Below, one piece after another: positions 57,220-64,000 of a DNA stretch of 64,000 nucleotides. Position 1 is the stretch's first letter, and each line of letters opens with the position of its first letter. Both the position numbers and the translations under genes were made by a program. The notes under the pieces were generated by a model. The model had not been told where the DNA came from and searched no databases. It saw nothing but the letters and a program-made list of their open reading frames with translations. This DNA is from Emmonsiellopsis sp. PD_33. Taxonomy: Eukaryota; Ascomycota; Eurotiomycetes; Onygenales; Ajellomycetaceae. The DNA lies in assembly GCA_032988165.1 (NCBI GenBank), contig JANTQF010000025.1:62001-126000 (forward strand), written 5' to 3'.

Positions 57220-59146
57220 ATGACGAAAAGGCCAGCTGAGCTATCGCTGGAGGATGCGTCTACCGCGCACTCCCCAGCCTCAAAACGCGCTCGAGTAGAG
57301 GATGCGGAGGACGAACAACTGCCCGCCAAACAGCAGCCGCAGAAGAGCCCGCTCCTCGAACGACGCTGGGAGGACGACGAGCGCAATGGGAAGGATATCC
57401 TAGCAGCAGCTGATCAAGAGGAGGAGGAAGTTGAAGAGGGCGCACAGGATGTCCCAGGATCCGACGACGAGGGAGAGCAGTCTGCCATCTCCGCGCCCGC
57501 GCGCCAGAGCGCGCCGATGGAGGGCTACAGCGACCTATACCTCGACACGATACAGCGATCAGTGCTAGATTTCGATTTCGAAAAATTATGCTCCGTCTCG
57601 CTCTCGAATATCAATGTTTATGCGTGTCTCGTGTGTGGGAGATATTATCAGGGCCGTGGGCCCAAATCGCATGCGTACTTCCATGCGCTGGAGGTTGGGC
57701 ATCATGTTTTTGTGAATATGGAGACGAAGAAGGTGTATGTGCTGCCGGAGGGATATGAGGTTAAGAATAGGAGTTTGGACGATATTAAATACGTGGTGGA
57801 TCCGCAATACAAGAAAGAGGAGGTTGCGAAGCTTGATAAGGTGGTTATAGATGCTTGGGATCTGACTGGGAAACGCTATAGGCCTGGTGAGCTTGACCAA
57901 ATCTTCCTTTCTGGGACTATGAGATGATACGGACGGAAGCTAATAGTTATGTATAGGATACGTCGGAATGAACAATATCAAGTCTAATGACTATCTCAAC
58001 GTCGTCGTTCAAGCCCTAGCCCATGTTCGTCCCATCAGGAACTTCTTCCTTCTCCACCAATTCCCAACTCCCGGAACGCCGCAACTTCCACTCCGCTTTG
58101 GCGTATTGGTTCGCAAGCTGTGGAATCCGAAAGCCTTCAAGTCCCATGTCTCCCCACATGAGCTTCTTCAGGAGGTTGCACTTCGCTCATCCAAGCGATT
58201 CACCTTGACTCAGCAATCAGACCCCGTTGAGTTCCTCTCATGGTTCCTAAACAATCTGCACCTCAGTCTTGGGGGCTCGAAAAAGCCATCTTCCACCCCA
58301 ACCAGCGTGATTCAGTCCGCTTTCCAGGGACACTTGCGAATAGAAAGCCAAGCCATCACCGCCCGCTCCGACAGCGCCAACGCGCGCCTCGTATTCTCCG
58401 AATCCGACACCTCCACCTCCCAAACATCCCCTTTCCTAATCCTCACCCTCGACCTCCCCCCGACCCCCCTCTTCCAATCCGCCAACGCCGAATCTATCAT
58501 CCCCCAAGTCCCCCTCACCACCCTTCTAAACAAATACAATGGTATCGTCGCATCTGAGAAACTCTCCCACCGCGTCCGCCACCGGCTCCTCCATCCCTTA
58601 CCCCCCTACCTCCTCTTCCACATCAAACGCTTCAGCAAGAACAAATTCGTCTCGGAACGGAACCCCACAATTGTCACCTTCCCTTCCCCACGCTCCCTAG
58701 ACATGTCTCCCTACGTCGAACCCAACCCCGCCATCTGGCCACCAGGCGAACCAATCTGGTACGACCTAGTCGCAAACGTCATCCTCGACGCGGCCGTCAC
58801 CGCACCAGGCGGCGGAGAAAGCGCAGGCTCCTCATCTAACAATGCAGGCACTAATAAGAGCCTCTCCGGCGCCGGGGCCGCCGCAGCTGCTACGGCCACA
58901 TCAACCCCCGGCGCCGGCGCGGGGAATGACAAGGTCTCCTGGCGCGTGCAGCTGCATGATAAAGCGATGGGCGTGGAGAATGCGCAACAGCAGCAGCAGA
59001 AGGGGCCTGAGTGGTTGGAGATTCAGGACTTGTGGGTTCAGCGTGCTGAGAGTGAGACGCTGTTTACGAGGGAGGGGTATTTGATGGTTTGGGAGAGGAG
59101 GAAGGCGGGTGGAGGCGGGAAGGGGAAGGGGAAGGGGAAGGCGTAG
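57220..59146 (+). CDS. SAD1: Tri-snRNP assembly factor Sad1/USP39 (inactive ubiquitin protease)
   Basis: Splicing factor of the U4/U6.U5 tri-snRNP. Exons 57220-57886 and 57957-59146 give 618 residues. The acidic, disordered N-terminus precedes a zinc-finger UBP domain (CLVCGRYYQGRGPKSHAYFHALEVGHHVFVN). A USP fold follows: GMNNIKSNDYLNVVVQAL sits where active proteases have GxxNxxNTCYxN, with Asp in place of the catalytic Cys, as in known Sad1/USP39. Other USP landmarks are LTQQSDPVEFLSWFLNNLH and PPYLLFHIKRFSKNKF. A Gly/Ala/Ser-rich insert and a Gly/Lys tail are lineage-specific. The role in pre-mRNA splicing is established for orthologues; the lack of protease activity is inferred from the missing Cys. 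Confidence 0.95.
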
Positions 59147-59429
59147 GTTATGTGTGTGGTTGATGGTTAAGACTTCCATGATATGTAGCGCTTTATATAT
59201 GATAGGTGTAATATACTACTTTTTGCTTCGATGTAAAAGTGAATCCTTCCTCATCTTCCTTTGACCTGGTATATGGATAGCACAATTCGATTTCTAGAAT
59301 TCGGGTATCATTTTTTTCAAAGCAAACTAAAAATATCCTACATTACACACTCAACCGGGCCTCGTTTCCCCAAATATCAACCCAGTCCATCCCATATACG
59401 AAGCAGGTAAAAATATTAAAATCCCCACC

Positions 59430-62229
59430 CTACAACTCCCCCCACCCAAACTCCATAACTCCAAACATAACCGTCGCCGCCGTCCCAACCCCCCAAACCG
59501 CCGCACTAACCAATCCCTCCACCCCAACAACCAGCACCATCTTCCCCATATACGCCACCATATCCCTCGCACTCCCACCGCCAAACCAAGCCCCTAGACC
59601 CCTTACATCCGCCCTGCCCAGCCCTAGTCCTAGCCCCAGTGTCGTCGCCGTAGCTGCGCCCATCGGCACCGCGGTAGACAAGATGTACGGCGAGGAGAGG
59701 AATTTCAAGGCGAAGTTCCGGAGGTACAGAGATTCTAGCGGGTAGAAGAGGACGGAGGTTATTAGGCTGGCGAGGTGGGAGGAGAGAGAGTCGACGGGGA
59801 GGGAGGAGAGGATGGTTACGCGGTGGTCTGGGAGGAGGGGGTTGCGGATTGATTGGTTGGGGATTCGGTGGTGGTGACGGGGGGTAAGGGCAGCGAGGGG
59901 GCCGGGGGCTGTGGTGGTCGAGGTGCTGGGGAGTGGGGCGATGTTGCTGGTTTCGTTGCTGGTGGTCGGGGCTAGGACTTGCTGGCTGGTTAAAGGGGAT
60001 TCGTGGTCAGGTGCGGTGGTTGTGGTGGTTGTCGGTGCAGTGTCGGAGACAGGAGCAGTGTATCCCTCTGCGAGGGCTTCGAGGAATGCGTTGGGATCGG
60101 GATTGGTTTCGGCGAGTTGTTGTACTAGATCGCTTTCTGGGGATGGGATGTTTGTAGTGTCGGCTGTTTGGTTCGGGAGGCGGATAGTATCTGTTCGATC
60201 TGGACCGTTGTTGTTTGAGAGAAAGGCATCGAGGAGTTCTGAGGCGGCGCGTTCGATCGTGTTAGGGTCCGGTGCTGCTGTCCGCTGGGGGCCGCCGTTT
60301 GAAAGGGGTGCTCCAGTTGGAACGGCGTCATGGGCTGCCCGGGTTTGGGTAGGGGAGTTATGGTTGCTCCGGAGGAGTTCTAGTTGCATTGTGATTACGT
60401 CGGAGTTTTGGTGGACGAGGGATGCTCGTACTCTGGGGGAAGTAAGGGGGGAGGAATCCGGACTTGAAGGACGGGAAAACAGCGTGTTGGAGCGGGAGTG
60501 ATGGTTTTCTTCAAGGGCTCGGTTTTGGGGCCGCTGGGGAGGTTCGGAAGTATCCAGTCTATATGGCTCCTCCATCCCTGGCCTACCTGCGGTTCCTTCA
60601 TCAAAGTAGTCCTCGGGAATCTGAAGTGGTGACTGTGCCATCCGTTGTTCGTCCCCGGTTAGGATTTGGTTCATCGGCAATTCCTCTTGTTCTGAACTAT
60701 CCGGGGCTGGGGTGGGTGGCCGAGCGCCTTCAACATGGCCGCTCAGTAGCTGCTCTCCACGTGCTTGCATTGAGTTTGCCATCATTTCTTCATCAGGCGG
60801 AGCGGAAGGTTCCTCCATGGGGGGCATAGCTATCCCCAGATCACGGTGTAACTGCTCAAGTCGACTATGGAGTGATTCATATCTCGCTCTTCTGGCCTCA
60901 GAACCGGACTTTTTAGCTTTTTTTAACCCAAGAATCCCCATAAACCAATTTCTAAATACCCGTAACTCGTACTTGAGTTCTTCCCTAAGGGTAAGATAGC
61001 TGCGGTCGATCTCTTCATCAGACCTCCTCCCAAGTGTGGGAACCGTCCATTCGATCAAATCATTTTCTACTGCCACCCGGATTGAGAGGTTGTCCGGTCG
61101 GTCCGGTTTAGGTAGTTGCCGCCGCAGGATACGGTAGATTCGTGATTCCACCACCGGGCGGAGATAGACATACATGTACATCGCCGTGAAGGGTGATGTG
61201 AGTATTTCAAGGCCAAAATGTCCAATGGCAGTTGCGGATAAACTTGTTGGAATAGTTGGCATTTGAATAAGAGAGGTTTGTCCAAAGGGGATGAATGAGC
61301 GAATAGCCGGAACTGCCAGCGCAGGCACGATGTGGAGTGATTGAAGCAGCGAAAACATGTAGGTCTGTCCTAGAATGACGAACAAAACCGATTTGCAGCT
61401 GCTCAGCCTTTAGTAAAACGTTCCTATTCACAACCAAGGGAGAGGGAGGACATACCCAAAGCGGAAACCTGCAAACACATGCCGGATCAAATTCTTATAC
61501 GTATCATTTTCAAATAGTGATGACACCTTACTGTGTATACTGTCAAGCGCAGGTTCTAGGAAGTGGTTACGGCAAACCGAAACCATAAATGAGACTGTCC
61601 AGGCTGGGATTCCAGCGCAGTAGAATCCAAAAACCCCCACTTCGTTCCGTTCAATTCTAATAATATCCATGAACGGCACATGTGTATACCTTCTGAACGT
61701 CTATAATGGGTTAGGATTATTCGTGCATGAAAATAGGTTGGATTTTATACTGAGCCATACCTGGATACGGGAGCTTAACGATGTCGTCCACCACGATGAA
61801 GCAAACATAACAATTTGGTCCAACGTCGCCAATGCAAGGCCACAGTCATTCTCTCTTGATAACAGGTTGAGTCGTTGCCGTTCCTTGGAAATTCCAAGGT
61901 TCCCATCCTCACCGCTGACGACAATACCCATAGTTGATAGGATATCATTTTTTGCGCGACGGAGCTGCTTCCCAAGCGCCTTTGAACTAGGATTTATTGG
62001 ATGGCCTCGGTCATTGTATTCCTGAACGTAGCCATCGGCATCAACGCTATCTTCAGCGCTTCGTTCAGGAGCAACATATCCCTGGGGTGGGGCTTCCGGG
62101 GCTTCATATGGTGATCGGCCCTACAATTATGTTAGGACAGAAGCAGACAAACGCTTAGTGAAAGTAGTAGTGTATAGGTTGATGGACATTCAAAACAAAT
62201 CAATATCATATTACGCATCGGCTGGACAT
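59430..62229 (-). CDS. Conserved fungal multi-pass membrane protein, unknown function
   Basis: Four exons (62215-62229, 61761-62120, 61456-61700, 59430-61407) close phase for 865 residues. After an N-terminal soluble part (SPYEAPEAPPQGYVAPER...) come hydrophobic segments: VGVFGFYCAGIPAWTVSFMVSV, SVLFVILGQTYMFSLLQSLHIVPALAVPAI, a long disordered Ser/Pro/Thr middle (about 430-680), and C-terminal hydrophobic runs (SLITSVLFYPLESLYL, AVPMGAATATTLGLGLGL, VAYMGKMVLVVGVEGLVSAAVWG). The pattern suggests an organelle membrane protein, possibly mitochondrial outer membrane because of SLYLRNFALKFL and beta-like segments, but that is speculative. The 15-nt first exon (MSSRC) is a guess from a GTAATA donor; the rest is solid. 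Confidence 0.75.
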
Positions 62230-62799
62230 TCGATTTGAGGGGTGGCACAACACCAACATAAAGCAAGCGGCCATAGCTCGTCCACAGAAACACGAAAGAG
62301 AAAGCATGTTACAATAGACACAATAGACCAATATATAAAGGAAGAAGGACTACGACTTATTAGGAGCGGCAAGAAATGCGGGCCAACATACCAGGGCGAG
62401 AAGGTTCATATAGGGCTGCCTCCCCATGATGGCGGGGGGAACAACAGCGCTTTATATGCGACCATTAAAAGAAGGGAATATATTTTGTAAATACGGCATC
62501 AAGTTGCAGAACATCCATCGAAGAAGTTGGATCCTGGGGTTGTTTGAAGTCGTTGATGCCGTGATGCTTGATGTTTGATGCTGCCACCAAATAGCGCGGC
62601 TGTGGCGGCTAAACGCACTGACCACCGTTTATTGCGGCGACACCTTTTTTTTTCGGACAAGCTCTAAAGGGAACAAATCCAACATCCATAAACATCCCGC
62701 GCATACCACTTTTCAAATCCAATATCTGAAGTGGTAATCGCACCTCTGATCTTGTCAGCAATGTCGATATAATTTTCCGCTTCAATTTCAACCTATACA
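62230..62799. promoter_or_regulatory. Divergent promoter: membrane protein gene and UTP13
   Basis: This 570 bp spacer separates head-to-head genes. An 82-codon + strand frame (62242-62490) lies in it but has no family signal. Confidence 0.5.
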
Positions 62800-64000
62800 A
62801 TGTCGAAAATCAACATCAAAACGACCTTCGAGGTCGCGAATACTATCCGTCCAATATATACAGGCGGAAGTGTCTCGCTCGACGCAAGCGGCCGGTTTCT
62901 TGCGACATGTGTCGGGGAAGATGTCCTAATTATCGATCTGAAAACTGGTGGACAGCTGGCCTCGATTGAGGGAGTGAGTGCTTCAGAAACTCTTTGGTTC
63001 TACCCTTACTGACAGCCAGCTATTAGGACGGAGAAGTGATCACAAGCTTGTCGAGTAAGCTCCTCTTCTCTGGACTTGATTGCGGATAACTCACTAATTT
63101 TATATATAGTATCCCCGTCGGCTTCACATTTAGCGATATGTTCGCGATCATTGTCTATGCGGATTTATTCCCTCGCGCAATCGGACGAACCCCTCTCAAT
63201 TCAACCCGAGCTCCTCAGAACCCTTAAACCTCACACTTCGCCCGTGGTAACATCTGCGATTGATGCGACTGGAACTCTATTGGCTACAGGCAGCTCAGAT
63301 GGGTCAATCAAGATATGGGATCTGCGAAGAGGATTTGCGACACATACCTTCCATGGCCATGGCGGGGTGATATCCGCGCTTTGCTTTTTCGAGACGGCGT
63401 CGGATTCTTCAGAGAGCAAAAAGGGCAAAAAGTTCAAGAATCAACCATCTGGCAATGACGAAACAGATGGGCCTTCCACGGCAGGGTTCCGTCTTGCTTC
63501 CGGCAGCGAGGATGGCAAAATCAGGGTGTGGGATCTTCACAAACGAAAAAGCATCGCATCGCTCGATTCACATGTTTCAGTTGTACGCAGCCTGTCGTTT
63601 TCGGTCTCAGAAAATGCGCTTTTGTCGGCCAGTCGAGATAAAACCTTGATTATGTGGGATGCGCGGACCTGGAAGACCCGGAGGATAATCCCTGCTCTTG
63701 AGAGCGTCGAAGCTGCCGGTTTCCTATCTGACGACTCCCTCTGCTTCACCGGTGGAGAAAATGGCCGATTGAGAATATGGGATCCGAATAGGGGTAGCGA
63801 AGTCACCAAGGACCAAGAAGTTGCGCAGGAACAGGAGGCCATCATCGCCATTCAATACTCCGCAAACCTACCCTTCGTTATAACTGTTCATGCCGATCAG
63901 GTCTTGAGACTTCATTCAATTGAACCGCTTTTGAAACTGAAGCCCGGGACGAAGATTGAACCTCTACCTATAATTCGCCGCATATCCGGAAATGACGACG
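62800..64000 (+). CDS. UTP13: U3 SSU-processome protein Utp13/TBL3, N-terminal part (cut by window edge)
   Basis: WD40 protein of the UTP-B module that assembles on the pre-18S rRNA. Exons 62800-62973, 63027-63054 (28 nt) and 63110 to the window end; phase is exact. The start MSKINIKTTFEVANTIRPIYTGG is characteristic. WD blades follow: SAIDATGTLLATGSSDGSIKIWDLRRG, FRLASGSEDGKIRVWDLHKRK, SFSVSENALLSASRDKTLIMWDART and CFTGGENGRLRIWDPNRG. A Lys/Ser-rich insert (ESKKGKKFKNQ) sits between blades. About 403 residues are present; full-length orthologues have about 800-900, so the second propeller and C-terminal domain lie outside. With RRP9 it is the second U3/SSU-processome gene in this window. Confidence 0.93.

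Noticed and set aside
62242..62490. 82-codon + strand frame in the divergent promoter of the membrane protein gene and UTP13
   Set aside because: Hydrophilic, no recognisable motif, lies within an expected promoter; not enough to call a gene.
1..64000. tRNA genes, CRISPR arrays, transposons
   Set aside because: No clover-leaf with a T-loop consensus, no direct-repeat/spacer arrays and no reverse transcriptase or transposase motifs were found by eye; a tRNAscan and repeat search would settle this.

Overview
This is nuclear DNA of a filamentous ascomycete (Pezizomycotina). Short GT-AG introns are everywhere, gene strands alternate, and there are no operons or ribosome-binding sites. The mix of genes (a secreted M20 carboxypeptidase and a CE4 deacetylase, an AIM9-like phosphotransferase, a kinase with an FHA-like region, a DUF7708-type protein) fits Eurotiomycetes, and Onygenales best. 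That placement is inferred from gene content and is not proven. Most gene models were assembled by hand; the reading phase closes exactly across every junction listed.

Layout, left to right. At 1-269 (-) is the 5' end of an amino acid permease. At 1.1-3.0 kb (+) is an AIM9-like phosphotransferase. At 3.7-5.3 kb (-) is a basic, disordered protein with a duplicated Trp-rich motif, head-to-head with a protein kinase carrying an FHA-like region (6.0-7.7 kb, +). At 9.3-12.4 kb a secreted agmatinase-type ureohydrolase (+) and a secreted M20 peptidase (-) converge. At 13.6-16.6 kb (-) is a hybrid histidine kinase with 3.4 kb of gene-free DNA upstream, followed by a secreted chitin deacetylase-like protein (-), a possible gene relic, and an F-box-like protein (+). 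From 24 to 33 kb are housekeeping genes: RPL36, a TUG/UBX4-type UBX protein, proteasome beta3 (PUP3) and the NatB auxiliary subunit NAA25/MDM20.

From 33.0 to 39.1 kb two large accessory genes are divergently transcribed from a 470 bp spacer: a 681-residue DUF7708/STAND-like protein with no recognisable P-loop (-), and a 1056-residue AAA+ ATPase with intact Walker motifs (+). This pair is the best candidate here for an undescribed functional unit. Next come COX23 (-), an unknown 210-residue protein (-), 4.1 kb of gene-free DNA, a 2OG-Fe(II) oxygenase-like protein (+), a RING E3-like protein (+) and a probably broken gene at 52.4-53.1 kb (-). The right end is again housekeeping: RRP9 (-) head-to-head with proteasome beta4 PRE1 (+), SAD1/USP39 (+), a membrane protein (-) and the 5' part of UTP13 (+).

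Themes: the window holds two proteasome beta subunits plus a p97-type UBX adaptor, two U3/SSU-processome WD40 proteins, and a tri-snRNP factor. Both proteasome genes have an intron at the initiation codon: in PRE1 the intron splits the ATG itself, and in PUP3 it directly follows it. Telomere-repeat-like CCCTAA boxes lie upstream of RPL36 and of the RING gene.
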